Positions 8,665 to 17,473 of a DNA stretch of 64,000 nt are shown here, in pieces. The notes below the pieces were generated by a model. The model was given only the letters and a program-made list of their open reading frames with translations, did not search any database and was not told the origin of the DNA. The stretch comes from Falsihalocynthiibacter arcticus. Its GTDB lineage: Bacteria; Pseudomonadota; Alphaproteobacteria; Rhodobacterales; Rhodobacteraceae. The DNA lies in NCBI RefSeq assembly GCF_000812665.2, contig NZ_CP014327.1, positions 2,013,501 through 2,077,500 on the forward strand, given 5' to 3'. Each line of letters begins with the position of its first letter. Position 1 is the stretch's first letter. The position numbers and the translations under genes were made by a program.

Positions 8665-9981
8665 TCAGAAAATCTCCAGATCACGGTCGACCATCACAGT
8701 GACGCGAGCACCTTGATCGACATAGATCACGGGCGAGACCGAGAGATATTCGCCGATTACGCTTTGCGCGCTGTCTTGCAGGCCTTCGCCAATGCCCTCG
8801 AGCACGTCCGAGGTGATCGCGTCTTCGGTGTTCTGCGCGGCGACGGCAGGCAAGGCCCCGATCAGCGATATCAACGCGGCCGAGCCGAACCTCGTGCCAA
8901 ACCGGCTGTCGACAAAACCGGTCGTGCCTGAGCGGCCCAGTTCATCGCCACCAAATGCGCTGATTTCAACGGTTTGGTTGCTGGGGAGAATTATCCTATC
9001 CCAGGCGATCGTCACGCGTTGCTGTGCAATATCGAGGCCAGACTGATAACGTCCGATAAGGCGTGATCCGCGCGGGATCAGGATCCGTGAGCCGTCATAG
9101 GCATGGACGTCCTCCGACACCATGGCGCGCACCTGACCGGCCAGCGAACTGTCGACTGCTGTCTCCAACACCGCTTGGATCATCGTGCCCTGAACAACAG
9201 TGTTGGATGGGTTCACGATCAGCTGTGCCTGCGTCACTTCGGCTGGTTCGGCTCCATTGCGGACAAACTCGGTGTCGCCATCAAGCCGTTGCTGCTCTGC
9301 TGCCGTCTCACTGTTTCCGCCGCCGGTGCCACCAAAAGCGATAATCGGGCTGGCGATGCGGGCCTCTAATTCTTCAAGTTCCGCTTGCCGCCGCCGCTCT
9401 AGCTCCTGGAGGCGCAGCTCTTCGGCCGTGGGGCCAGTTGGTGCGGGCGTGCGCGGGGTTTCCAGACGCGCGAGTTCCAGGTCGTTCTGCAGCCGCTGGA
9501 TTTGGCGCGCGCGTTCTTCCAGTTCTTCGCGCAAGGCGGCTTGGGTAGACGCGGCTTCGCTGCGCAGGGCATCGACCTCTGCGCTCAGGGTATCGAGTGC
9601 TTCAGTATCGATGGTTGGGGCCTCGGGTGCTGGCGCATTGCGCAATGCCTCGAGTTCGGTGCGCATCGCATCCATTTGCGCGCGCAGTTCTTCGGACTCG
9701 AGGTTTGGTTCCGGCTCCAGCGGAGGCAGTGTTGTGTCGATCGGTGCAGGGCTGTGTTCTACAACACCGAAGCCCGGTCCCGCCGCTTGGAATTCATCCG
9801 GGGAGGCGGTTTCAAGGGCTTCTTGTTCAGAGCCACCGGAGAACAGCAGCAACAGGCTGCCGAGGGCAACGATGCTCCCGATAGCGAGGGCAACAGTCAG
9901 AAGTGACGGTCTCTTTGGTGACTTTTGTGTAGTCCCTTCAATTGCTTCTAGGCGTTTCTTCAACTCAGCTGTTTCACTCAT
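8665..9981 (-). CDS. virB10: VirB10/TrbI-family channel protein
   Basis: The inner-to-outer membrane core protein of the channel (438 residues). It has a short cytoplasmic N-terminus, one membrane segment near 27-47, a long acidic coiled-coil and proline-rich spacer to about residue 215, and the conserved C-terminal beta domain with RILIPRGSRLIGRY and the helical antenna around GSAALISLIGALPA. The spacer is rich in E, L and R heptads (about 105-210), longer than in many VirB10 proteins. It overlaps virB9 by 8 bases. Confidence 0.93.
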   Translation of the reverse strand: MSETAELKKRLEAIEGTTQKSPKRPSLLTVALAIGSIVALGSLLLLFSGGSEQEALETASPDEFQAAGPGFGVVEHSPAPIDTTLPPLEPEPNLESEELRAQMDAMRTELEALRNAPAPEAPTIDTEALDTLSAEVDALRSEAASTQAALREELEERARQIQRLQNDLELARLETPRTPAPTGPTAEELRLQELERRRQAELEELEARIASPIIAFGGTGGGNSETAAEQQRLDGDTEFVRNGAEPAEVTQAQLIVNPSNTVVQGTMIQAVLETAVDSSLAGQVRAMVSEDVHAYDGSRILIPRGSRLIGRYQSGLDIAQQRVTIAWDRIILPSNQTVEISAFGGDELGRSGTTGFVDSRFGTRFGSAALISLIGALPAVAAQNTEDAITSDVLEGIGEGLQDSAQSVIGEYLSVSPVIYVDQGARVTVMVDRDLEIF

Positions 9982-10669
9982 TATGATTTGCCTCGCTCAT
10001 CTCCTGCACGCAGATCTCATCCTCGCCAAGCCGTAGTACCCACCGATCACTGACACCTGAAACGCGGATGACGCCGTCTGTCTGGGTAAGCGCATTCACG
10101 CTGCGCTCATTACCACCAGACCAACGAAAGATCGCGGGCAGCGGCGCGTTTGCGGCAAAGCGGAAGTAGGTGAATGTACCGTCATCCCAGATTTCGCGCG
10201 GCGTGATCTCTGATCGCGCGCTGACCCCGTAAGCATGGTTTGCGGGCTCGCTTGCGGCAACTCGAGACTGTCGTGGCGCAGAATCGGGATAGGTGAAGCG
10301 TATAACATAGAACGTCGGTGAGCTCGCCTCAGTGACGTTGAAATAATAGCTGCGCCGGTTGGTGTAGACGGTGATATTGGTATGCGCGCCGCGCGATACC
10401 GGCTTGATTGCAAAGGCCTGGCCACCGGGTACGCCGTCCAAAAGGAAGCCTTTGGTGTCGCCCGCGATGATCGAGCGGATGGTCTCGCCTTGGCCAAATT
10501 CGATGCTGGTGACGTGGGTCAGGCTGGTGCTGATGCGATAGACCTGCCCATCCTGATAGGTGGCCAGCCGGACGCGGGCATCATAGGGGCCCTGTCGCGG
10601 TTGGGTTTCAGCATGGGCGGTGCCAACGAGCTGAAGGAGGACGGCGAAGATCATGAACAGGCGTGGCAT
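9974..10669 (-). CDS. virB9: VirB9-family outer-membrane channel protein
   Basis: A 231-residue periplasmic/outer-membrane core protein. An N-terminal signal peptide ends after GTAHA (about residue 20). The middle carries the VirB9/CagX pattern, and the C-terminal domain has YGVSARSEITPREIWDDGT and FTYFRF, which in the family bind the lipoprotein VirB7. A very small lipoprotein elsewhere in this operon could be its partner. It starts 3 bases after the virB8 stop. Confidence 0.91.
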   Translation of the reverse strand: MPRLFMIFAVLLQLVGTAHAETQPRQGPYDARVRLATYQDGQVYRISTSLTHVTSIEFGQGETIRSIIAGDTKGFLLDGVPGGQAFAIKPVSRGAHTNITVYTNRRSYYFNVTEASSPTFYVIRFTYPDSAPRQSRVAASEPANHAYGVSARSEITPREIWDDGTFTYFRFAANAPLPAIFRWSGGNERSVNALTQTDGVIRVSGVSDRWVLRLGEDEICVQEMSEANHNE

Positions 10670-10672
10670 AGG

Positions 10673-11323
10673 TTACTCCAAACGATCCGAGCGGATCGCG
10701 TATTCAGTGACTGTGAAGCCGAAAGGGTTTTGCCAGACGTCGTCGATCGACCTGCTGTTCTCGGGCCGAAACTCGAACATTAGGGTCGCTGTGAAGAGCC
10801 CGTTTTGATTGCCGCGCGGCGTGCTGAGGCGTTTACGCAGGCGCACCTGCGCGCGGTTTGCGCTGATATGGGTGATCGAGAGCACTTCGACTTCAAGCCG
10901 CGCATCTGTGCCGTAGCTGTCGGGTGGGTATGCCTCATGGCCACTGGTCCAGAGCGCACGCAAACCTGTTGCTGCCGCCCCATCCGACTGATCTAGGACC
11001 CGCCGCACCCGCACGTCATTGTCGAGCTGATTATATGTCTCTCGACCGATGACATAGCGATAGACCTGTGCCTCGATGATCGCGGGGCGTTCCGTGAGTG
11101 AGATCGCTTCAACCATGGCATTGGGGAGGGCCATGCCAGTTGCGCTATCGAAGGGCACGATCATGGGCGGCGGGTCCACGTCGAACAGGGCCACGAGGGC
11201 AGCGGCCAGGCAACCTGCCATGCCAAAGCCCATGCCTGTCAGACCTAGTTTCTGCCAAAGGAGCTCGCGGCGTCGCGCCCCATAGACAAGTTCTTCTTCG
11301 ATGATTTCTGCCTCGCTGCTCAT
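10673..11323 (-). CDS. virB8: VirB8-family inner-membrane protein
   Basis: A bitopic assembly factor of the channel: short cytoplasmic N-terminus, one membrane segment near residues 32-52, and a periplasmic NTF2-like domain to the end (216 residues). The motif ETYNQLDNDVRVRRVLDQSD is typical of VirB8. I chose the ATG at 11323 (MSSEAEIIEEE); extending further upstream would run through the end of virB5 in another frame. The intervals to virB5 and virB9 are under 5 bases. Confidence 0.9.
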   Translation of the reverse strand: MSSEAEIIEEELVYGARRRELLWQKLGLTGMGFGMAGCLAAALVALFDVDPPPMIVPFDSATGMALPNAMVEAISLTERPAIIEAQVYRYVIGRETYNQLDNDVRVRRVLDQSDGAAATGLRALWTSGHEAYPPDSYGTDARLEVEVLSITHISANRAQVRLRKRLSTPRGNQNGLFTATLMFEFRPENSRSIDDVWQNPFGFTVTEYAIRSDRLE

Positions 11324-11327
11324 GGGA

Positions 11328-12107
11328 TCAATCCGCGCGCAGGTTTGGCAGGGTGAAATCCATATAGCGGCGCTCTTCAGCCAGCGTGGCGGCATCGACA
11401 ACGCCGGATTGACCTGCGCCGACGGTCTGGATGGCTTCGAGCTCCCACATGCGCGTCATCGCAATGGCCAGCTCGGCGGTGACACGGGTGTTGTGATCCA
11501 CGGCTTCCTTGAGCGTTTCCATGTCAGGGATCAGCGATACAAGCTGCTCGACCCGTTCCAGAGATTGCGCGGCCTCATCATAGCTGTTCTCGGCCGCCGC
11601 CGACATCATCGCCCCGGTACCTGCTTGGCTGGCAATCCGCTCAGCCCCCGGATTACCGCTGCTGGCCATGTCAGAAAGGCTGTCTTGATCAAAGCCAGCG
11701 TCTTCCAACGCTTGTGTCATGCGGCCTTCCATTTGAGGGGCGGCATTGCCGATAAGGCCGCTGAAATCGCCACTTTGGATTTGCCGGATGGTGCCAAGAA
11801 GATCGCCGAACTCTTGATCGAGAAGCCCGTCGAGATCGCCGCCCATAGCCATTTCGATGATGTCCGTCGCGCCGGTCAGGGCCGCGTAAGTCTCGTTAAG
11901 TGTGTCGAGTTGCTTTTGCACCAGATCCAGCTGTTCGAGAAGCGTGTCGAGCTGGTCGGTCTGAATGCCAAAATCTTCAAGCATCTGTTGCAGCTGGCGA
12001 ATTTCTTGCGCGATGTTGCGCGTGTCGATCGTTGGCACGCCTTGGGCGCTTGCAGGCGGGACTGCGAGCATTGCGCATGTGATGATGGCTGAGAAAATGC
12101 GGATCAT
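11328..12107 (-). CDS. virB5: VirB5-like exported pilus-tip protein
   Basis: A 259-residue exported protein with a signal peptide ending near VPPASA (residue 20-21). The mature part is mostly long amphipathic helices with heptads (LQQMLEDFGIQ, LDTLLEQLDLVQKQLDTLN). This is the appearance of VirB5/TrbJ proteins, minor pilus components thought to sit at the tip and contact the recipient. Sequence identity in the family is low, so the call rests on helix pattern, signal peptide and position between the transglycosylase and virB8. It overlaps the upstream gene by 4 bases. Confidence 0.78.
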   Translation of the reverse strand: MIRIFSAIITCAMLAVPPASAQGVPTIDTRNIAQEIRQLQQMLEDFGIQTDQLDTLLEQLDLVQKQLDTLNETYAALTGATDIIEMAMGGDLDGLLDQEFGDLLGTIRQIQSGDFSGLIGNAAPQMEGRMTQALEDAGFDQDSLSDMASSGNPGAERIASQAGTGAMMSAAAENSYDEAAQSLERVEQLVSLIPDMETLKEAVDHNTRVTAELAIAMTRMWELEAIQTVGAGQSGVVDAATLAEERRYMDFTLPNLRAD

Positions 12108-13252
12108 TGAAACGCCTCCAGATCGAATTGCATAAAGTCTTGTTCACGAGCTTGCGCGGCTGCCATGGCTAGCTCGGCCGCTCCAAGGGGGCTGGTATGA
12201 GCGGCTTTGAGGCGGGTACGGATTGCTACTAGGCGGGCCAATTCAGCGCGCGCGTAGGTGTTGAGCGACATGGCCGCATGGATGTCCTCGGTTTCGCCAA
12301 TGCGGGTGATGATGCCCTGCACGCGCAGTGCTGCCGCGCGCACGGAGACCATGGAATAATCGCCATAGATCCCCGCTCCAAAGGAGGTGAGGCTCATGGT
12401 GGAATTTGCGAGCAGGACCGGATCGATGGTGCCGAGCGCGTCGACGCCGCCAACGCGCGCGAGATAAAGGTTGTAGCGCTCCGGAATGACCTGAACGTAA
12501 TGCTGCGTCTCTGCAAAGGGCGGGACGCCGCCATAGCGCTGCACATTGCCGGGACCGGCGTTGTAGGCGGCCAGTCCGTGAATGATGTTGCCGTCAAACA
12601 TGGCCAGCATCTGCGCTAGATAGCGCGCGCCGCCGTTGACTTGGATGTAGGGGTTTTCATAATAGGCGGGATAGATCCCGAGATCTTGTGCTGTGCCTGG
12701 CATGATCTGGGTAAGGCCAAACGCGCCCACGGGGGAGCGCGCACCGATGGTGAAACGGCTCTCTTGCCAGATCAGCGCCTGCAGCAGGCAGCGCCATTGC
12801 TTGGGCGAAAGGCCAGCCGCGCGCACGCCGGACATATTGTGCGTTTCCATCGAAGCGCGAATGATCAGCTGTTCGATGGAGCCATTGGCATCACCAAACA
12901 TCTGGGCCGCACCGGGGTTAGGGTCGACCGAGCCATAGAGTGCACCGGCAGCACTTCCCGGTGACGTGCCTGCTTCCAAACTGGCGACCAGAACGCCTGC
13001 ATTTCCGCTGCCGAGCGTGGATGCATCGAGGATGTCTTCCAGCGCTTGCAGTTGCCCTTCTTCGAGTTCCTCGAGCGCTTCTTCTGTTGTCAGCCGGTCT
13101 TGCTGAAGCGCCAGATCCTGCGCGCCCTGATTCAACATGCGTTCACGCTGCAAGAACATGCCTGCATCAAAGGTCGGCACGCCTTGCGCAAACGCCATGG
13201 GCGCTGCGAGCGAGATCAAGCCCGCAAAGATATGCGGGTAAAGTCTATTCAT
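12104..13252 (-). CDS. Exported lytic transglycosylase (VirB1-like, second copy)
   Basis: A 382-residue exported protein with an SLT-type lytic transglycosylase domain at about residues 150-270. The signal peptide ends near MAFAQ (22). The catalytic glutamate is in ALIWQESRF near 165, followed by GAFGLTQIMPGTAQDLG and LAAYNAGPGNVQRYGG, the normal SLT motifs. The N-terminal 120 residues hold a helical region rich in Q, L and E, and a ~110-residue tail follows the catalytic domain; both are extra compared with a minimal VirB1. It should cut peptidoglycan to let the channel through. The operon already has a shorter transglycosylase at its start, so there are two. Confidence 0.88.
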   Translation of the reverse strand: MNRLYPHIFAGLISLAAPMAFAQGVPTFDAGMFLQRERMLNQGAQDLALQQDRLTTEEALEELEEGQLQALEDILDASTLGSGNAGVLVASLEAGTSPGSAAGALYGSVDPNPGAAQMFGDANGSIEQLIIRASMETHNMSGVRAAGLSPKQWRCLLQALIWQESRFTIGARSPVGAFGLTQIMPGTAQDLGIYPAYYENPYIQVNGGARYLAQMLAMFDGNIIHGLAAYNAGPGNVQRYGGVPPFAETQHYVQVIPERYNLYLARVGGVDALGTIDPVLLANSTMSLTSFGAGIYGDYSMVSVRAAALRVQGIITRIGETEDIHAAMSLNTYARAELARLVAIRTRLKAAHTSPLGAAELAMAAAQAREQDFMQFDLEAFQ

Positions 13253-13403
13253 TCAGGACGCCAATCGGTCCAAGCAGCTCAAAATTGCAATTACTGCGGC
13301 TGACCTCGGCAAAGGAGGTGAAACATTCTGCCTCAGAGGGCCGGTATTCCGCGCAGGCCGTGAGGGTCAGAAGGGTGAGTGTCATGACGAAAAGCTTGTG
13401 CAT
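13245..13403 (-). CDS. Tiny lipoprotein, possible VirB7 equivalent
   Basis: A 52-residue protein reading MHKLFVMTLTLLTLTACAEY. It has a basic N-terminus, a hydrophobic run and a lipobox LTAC, so it should be lipid-anchored at Cys17, with two more cysteines in the mature part. Its ATG overlaps the virB4 stop (TGATG) and its stop overlaps the next start by 8 bases, strong signs of a real coupled gene. VirB7 proteins are lipoproteins of about this size that bind VirB9, so this is the best VirB7 candidate. EexN-type entry-exclusion lipoproteins are the main alternative. Confidence 0.75.
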   Translation of the reverse strand: MHKLFVMTLTLLTLTACAEYRPSEAECFTSFAEVSRSNCNFELLGPIGVLNE

Positions 13404-15763
13404 CAAATCTGTCTCCAAAAATCAGGGTTCTGGCGATAATCCGCGCCGACCAGCGCTTCGCCTTTTTCCATGCCGCCAAGGATCGTGAGATACGGGCCAA
13501 GGGCGCTGAGGTCGGCATCGATCACGACCGAGCCTTGATCGTCGCGCACCAGCGCCAGACGGGAATTACTGCCGGTGCCGAGCAGAACGCTGAGCTCTTT
13601 GTCAGTGAGTCCAAGCATCTCGTAATCACTGGCCGAAGCACGAATATTGGGAAGCAAGAGTTGGGTAGGAACAGCCTCGACAATCGTTTTGCCAGTTCGG
13701 GTTTTCTCGAGCTGGCTTGCGTATTGGGTCATCATCACGACAACCGCGTTTTGTTTGCGCGCGGTCACAAGCCAGTTGCTAAGGCGGTCGGCAAAATACG
13801 GATTGTCGAGCGCCTTCCAAGCTTCATCGATGATAATCAGCGTCGGTTTGCGATCCTCGATGACGCGTTCCACCCGCCGAAACAGATAGGACAGCACAGC
13901 CATGCGTTCTTTCTCACTTTCGCTGTCGAGAATGCCGGTCAAATCAAAGCCTACGACATCGCCATCGAGCGAAAAGGTGTCCTCGAGGCTTTGCCCGAAG
14001 ATCCAGCCATAACGCCCATCGGCCGTCCATTCCTGGATCCGTTCAAACATATCTCCTTCATCGGCACCTGCGACGAAGAGGGATGCCAGATCCTGCCAGT
14101 TCCGCAGCGCGGCCTCACTGGCACCTGCGTTCTGGCGCACCACTTCTTGAATGCGGTTGATCTGGAGAGGGCTTAAGGGCTTGTCCGTGCGATGTAGAAG
14201 CGTGACCAGCCAATCTGCCAGCCAGGCTTGCCCGCGCCGATCAATTTCTGTGCGGAGCGGATTGAGGCCGGTTGCTTCGCCTGCCTTGATCGAACTGTAG
14301 AGGCCGCCATTTGCGCGCACCGCCATTTCCATGCCCATGCGATAATCAAAAACAAACACCCGTGCCTCGCAGCGCCGGGCCTGGGACATGAGGAAGGCTG
14401 ACAAGACCGATTTACCTGAACCAGGGCGACCGAGGATCAAGGTATGACCGCCGGTTGGTTCTTTGTCGGGCTGACCGGTCTCGTGGTAATTAAACAGGAA
14501 ACCCGAACGCTCCGGTGTCGGGAACAGAGTAATCGGTTTGCCCCAGGGCACTTTATGGCCAGCCTTGCCCAGCTGACTGCGATGAAGCGCTGCGAGGTCG
14601 GCAAAGTTCGTGTTTGTGATCGCGGCCTTGCGGCTGCGCATCTGCCCGTTGCCCGGATGTTGCGCGAAATAATGGGTGCGCGCGGCAAAACTTTCATTGA
14701 CCAGATTGACGCCTTCACTGGCGGCGATATTACGCACTTCGGCAGCGATGGTCTCCAACTTTTCTTTGGTTTCGGCAAACACGGTGACCGTCATGTGATG
14801 ATCACCAAAGCTGAGCCGCTTGGATTCCAGATCATCCAGTGCGTCGACCAGTTCTTCGGCCAGTGAGATGGCCCCGTCATCACTAGCCTTCATCAATCGC
14901 TGTTGCCGTTTGATCCGGCTGGCCATGATGTTGCTATTGATCGGTGTAAAGGAGTGGGTGACCACCATGTCGATAGGCAGATTGAGCTCATCGAACATGG
15001 TGCAGCTGGTTCTGGCAGGATAGGTCTTGATTGCGAAGCTTGTGCCAAACCGCTTGCCTGCCGCGCCGTCGTCCAGCGTGAAGCTTCGTCCCTGAAACGT
15101 GACACGTGTGTTGGCCACATCCTCGGCAATGATGCCAAAGCGCGATTTTGCGAAGAGCGGCCGTTCCTGACCTATGTTGAGTGCGCCAAGGAAGCCCAGT
15201 AGCTCGCCGCTTTCGGCCCCGAGAAGGCGCGGGTTCATCTCGGCAAACGATGACAGCAGAAACCCGACGACCTCGCTGAGCTTGCGCAATTGCTTGGCAG
15301 TCTGGTCTTTGAGTTGGGCGATCGAGTCTGAGCGTTTCAGGCGCAGCCGCGCGCCAAGGGGTGGACGCTTCAGAACCGTGAGCGTGAGCGTTTTGTCGCG
15401 CAGACCCGCTTGCGCCATGGCCGCCTGCCACCGGGTATCGAGCGCCTGCGCAAATCCCCCGTCGGGCACCGGTGGCAACGTGGTCTCGATCGCTTTTGAA
15501 ACCTTATGCACGTAGAAACTGTATTCCGGCCCGATTTGCGCGATGATGGCGGCGAAGAGTGCCCGGATTTTCTCTAGGTGCGCGTCATCGCTGGTCATGC
15601 TGTTGACGCCATCGAGGCGGATACACTGGAAAAGGGCATTGCCGCGCGTGCGGATCGTTCTTTCATCCACGAGGCTGACATAGGGCAGCATGCTGGCCAT
15701 GGGGCGCTCTTTGCGCGCCCAGTCTGGCAACATGGCAAGATCATCTGAAGGGTCACGCAGCAT
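13403..15763 (-). CDS. virB4: VirB4-family secretion ATPase
   Basis: The largest ATPase of the channel (786 residues), needed for pilus assembly and substrate movement. Walker A ILGRPGSGKS is near 443-452 and Walker B TLIIIDEAWKAL near 637-645, with downstream conserved stretches VTARKQNAVVVMMTQYASQL and NIRASASDYEMLGLTDKE. The length and motifs match VirB4/CagE. It overlaps virB3 by 11 bases. Confidence 0.95.
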   Translation of the reverse strand: MLRDPSDDLAMLPDWARKERPMASMLPYVSLVDERTIRTRGNALFQCIRLDGVNSMTSDDAHLEKIRALFAAIIAQIGPEYSFYVHKVSKAIETTLPPVPDGGFAQALDTRWQAAMAQAGLRDKTLTLTVLKRPPLGARLRLKRSDSIAQLKDQTAKQLRKLSEVVGFLLSSFAEMNPRLLGAESGELLGFLGALNIGQERPLFAKSRFGIIAEDVANTRVTFQGRSFTLDDGAAGKRFGTSFAIKTYPARTSCTMFDELNLPIDMVVTHSFTPINSNIMASRIKRQQRLMKASDDGAISLAEELVDALDDLESKRLSFGDHHMTVTVFAETKEKLETIAAEVRNIAASEGVNLVNESFAARTHYFAQHPGNGQMRSRKAAITNTNFADLAALHRSQLGKAGHKVPWGKPITLFPTPERSGFLFNYHETGQPDKEPTGGHTLILGRPGSGKSVLSAFLMSQARRCEARVFVFDYRMGMEMAVRANGGLYSSIKAGEATGLNPLRTEIDRRGQAWLADWLVTLLHRTDKPLSPLQINRIQEVVRQNAGASEAALRNWQDLASLFVAGADEGDMFERIQEWTADGRYGWIFGQSLEDTFSLDGDVVGFDLTGILDSESEKERMAVLSYLFRRVERVIEDRKPTLIIIDEAWKALDNPYFADRLSNWLVTARKQNAVVVMMTQYASQLEKTRTGKTIVEAVPTQLLLPNIRASASDYEMLGLTDKELSVLLGTGSNSRLALVRDDQGSVVIDADLSALGPYLTILGGMEKGEALVGADYRQNPDFWRQI

Positions 15764-16031
15764 AGCTGTCCCCTGAATGGATCTTGCGGTTCGGTGTTGG
15801 TGGCGTTTCCTGCAGTGCGGTTACCAGCACCTCAAGAAACGCAGGATCCCAGTCAGCCGCTTTCCACAGGGCGGGATAGGCCAGAGCGGCGGCGACGATC
15901 ACCGGCCAGCTTTGGACCCACAGGAAAAGCAACACAAACCCGAAGAGCCAGACCATCGCATACATGATCGGCAGCCCGATGAGCTTGGGTGGCCGGATTA
16001 GGCCAAGGAAAAGAACGGTTTGCGTTGCCAT
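15753..16031 (-). CDS. virB3: VirB3-family membrane protein
   Basis: A 92-residue inner-membrane protein with a hydrophobic hairpin at about residues 19-53 and the VirB3 signature near the start (LGLIRPPKLIGLPI). It works with VirB4 in pilus assembly. It overlaps virB4 and sits 7 bases after virB2, the standard order. Confidence 0.88.
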   Translation of the reverse strand: MATQTVLFLGLIRPPKLIGLPIMYAMVWLFGFVLLFLWVQSWPVIVAAALAYPALWKAADWDPAFLEVLVTALQETPPTPNRKIHSGDSYAA

Positions 16032-16038
16032 ATCGGAT

Positions 16039-16332
16039 TTACGCGCCCCAGATGGCGGTCACGATGGTCGGCGCAGCCGCGATGCCCGCGATTGCGACCA
16101 GCACCCAAAGGGCTTGGCGGAAGTCCAAAATCCCGAAGAGCCAGGACAGGAACACACCGATCAAAGCCAAGGTGCCAATCACGATGCCCAAGGGGCCGGT
16201 GATCGTGTCGACGATGCCTTGCAGAAGGTTCTGTACCGGCGAAAGGTCGATACTTTGCGCGAGCGCGGGATTGGCAATCATCAAACTGGCCAGAGCCAGC
16301 GAAAGGATCATGCGGATTTGTGTGTGCATCAT
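16039..16332 (-). CDS. virB2: VirB2/TrbC-family pilin
   Basis: The major pilin precursor, 97 residues. A signal peptide ends at NPALAQ (about 25). The mature part has two hydrophobic helices (about 43-63 and 73-92) joined by a short loop with FRQAL, as in VirB2/TrbC pilins. It overlaps the upstream transglycosylase gene by 4 bases. Confidence 0.9.
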   Translation of the reverse strand: MMHTQIRMILSLALASLMIANPALAQSIDLSPVQNLLQGIVDTITGPLGIVIGTLALIGVFLSWLFGILDFRQALWVLVAIAGIAAAPTIVTAIWGA

Positions 16333-17003
16333 GAGGCTCCAGTTAGTCGATCACGCACGGCCATGACACGGCGCACATGATTTTGGGTTTCTTGGTAAGG
16401 GGGAATGCCGCTGTAGCGCGCGACCGCGTTAGGCCCCGCGTTGTAAGCCGCAAGTGCAAGTTCCGGCGTGCCGAATTGCTCAAGCATCATCAGAAGGTAT
16501 CGAGCAGAGCCATCCAGATTGGCCTGCCAGTCGTGAGGGTCCACACCAAGCTGCGCAGCTGTGGCTGGCATCAATTGACCGAGACCGATCGCACCTGCAG
16601 AGCTGCGCGCGTTTGCGCGATAGGCGCTCTCGATCTCGATATTTGCTTGGAAAAGCGTCTGCCATTCGGACACAGACAGACCGGCGCGACGCAGTGCGGG
16701 GTGCCCACCATAGCGATGCGCAGTGCTTTCAAGGGCTGCGAGGATTTCAGGGCGGGGGATTGCTAGCGCAGGCCCAGAGTCAACCGACATGCGGGGCGCT
16801 TGCGGTTCAGGTGCTGCGAAAACGGTCAGCTCTGGTGCATTCGCGCCTACGCCGTCGATGTAGCTTTGCGCGAAACCAGACTGAGGTGCTTTTGTTTCCA
16901 ACTGGCCATCGGCCCGCATTGAGAGCACGAAACCTTCAGCGCCAGCTGGGGCTGCGATGAGCGCAGCAAGGACGGCAAGTGCTTTAGTCGGTGTCGCCTG
17001 GCT
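16329..17003 (-). CDS. virB1: VirB1-like lytic transglycosylase, start codon unclear
   Basis: An exported SLT-family transglycosylase. A signal-peptide-like stretch KALAVLAALIAAPAGAEG begins at about 17000, and the catalytic domain follows with the glutamate in ANIEIESAYRANARS, GAIGLGQLMPATAAQLG and LALAAYNAGPNAVARYSG. No ATG, GTG or TTG lies at the expected start of the signal peptide: the frame stays open far upstream (to 17285) but that part overlaps the previous gene and reads as a shadow. The start given (about 17003) is therefore a placeholder. Either a rare start, re-initiation at the TAA of the upstream gene (16984-16986), or a base error is involved. The first methionine downstream would remove the signal peptide. 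Confidence 0.8.
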   Translation of the reverse strand, partial: SQATPTKALAVLAALIAAPAGAEGFVLSMRADGQLETKAPQSGFAQSYIDGVGANAPELTVFAAPEPQAPRMSVDSGPALAIPRPEILAALESTAHRYGGHPALRRAGLSVSEWQTLFQANIEIESAYRANARSSAGAIGLGQLMPATAAQLGVDPHDWQANLDGSARYLLMMLEQFGTPELALAAYNAGPNAVARYSGIPPYQETQNHVRRVMAVRDRLTGAS

Positions 17004-17310
17004 TGTGCGAAGCGACTTTGCCTTCGACCATTGGGATTGAAATGATCGATACGTCCAACCCAGCAAGGAAGCTCGATAAGCCGTTGATTGTCTTGAATTC
17101 TCGCGCGGCCATGTTGTTGCGTGCGGTGACAAGCAGGCGGCGCGTCTCGCCGTCAGGCGAGACGCAATGCACGGTCCAGACCCCGGACCACTGAGCACTT
17201 GTTCGTTTGGGCGTAACGCGGCACACGACATCCGCCGAATGTCCTTCGGCAAGCAGTGCGCGTAGCCCTTCTTCGCTAACAACATTGGGGGCGTCTTGCA
17301 TCAAATTCAT
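16984..17310 (-). CDS. Unknown protein heading the virB operon
   Basis: A 108-residue soluble protein from MNLMQDAPN, or 117 residues if the ATG at 17337 is used. Visible features are a central WSGVWTVHCVSPDGETRRLL strand region and a C-terminal AREFKTINGLSSFLAGL helix. I do not recognise the family. There is no signal peptide or membrane segment, so it is probably cytoplasmic. Being first in the operon, it may regulate or start the transfer genes, but nothing in the sequence shows DNA binding. Its stop codon overlaps the region where the transglycosylase must start. Confidence 0.65.
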   Translation of the reverse strand: MNLMQDAPNVVSEEGLRALLAEGHSADVVCRVTPKRTSAQWSGVWTVHCVSPDGETRRLLVTARNNMAAREFKTINGLSSFLAGLDVSIISIPMVEGKVASHKPGDTD

Positions 17311-17473
17311 TGAAACGAGCCTTGCAGAACTGTGCATGGACCCGGCAGTCCCTCATGGACTATCAGATCGATACATTATTATAATTTTGCAATCAAGAGG
17401 TGCATTTTGACTTGATGCGCTCTTTTTGCGTTGAAACGAACTTACTGCAACGGAGTGGCTGAGCCAAGATAAT

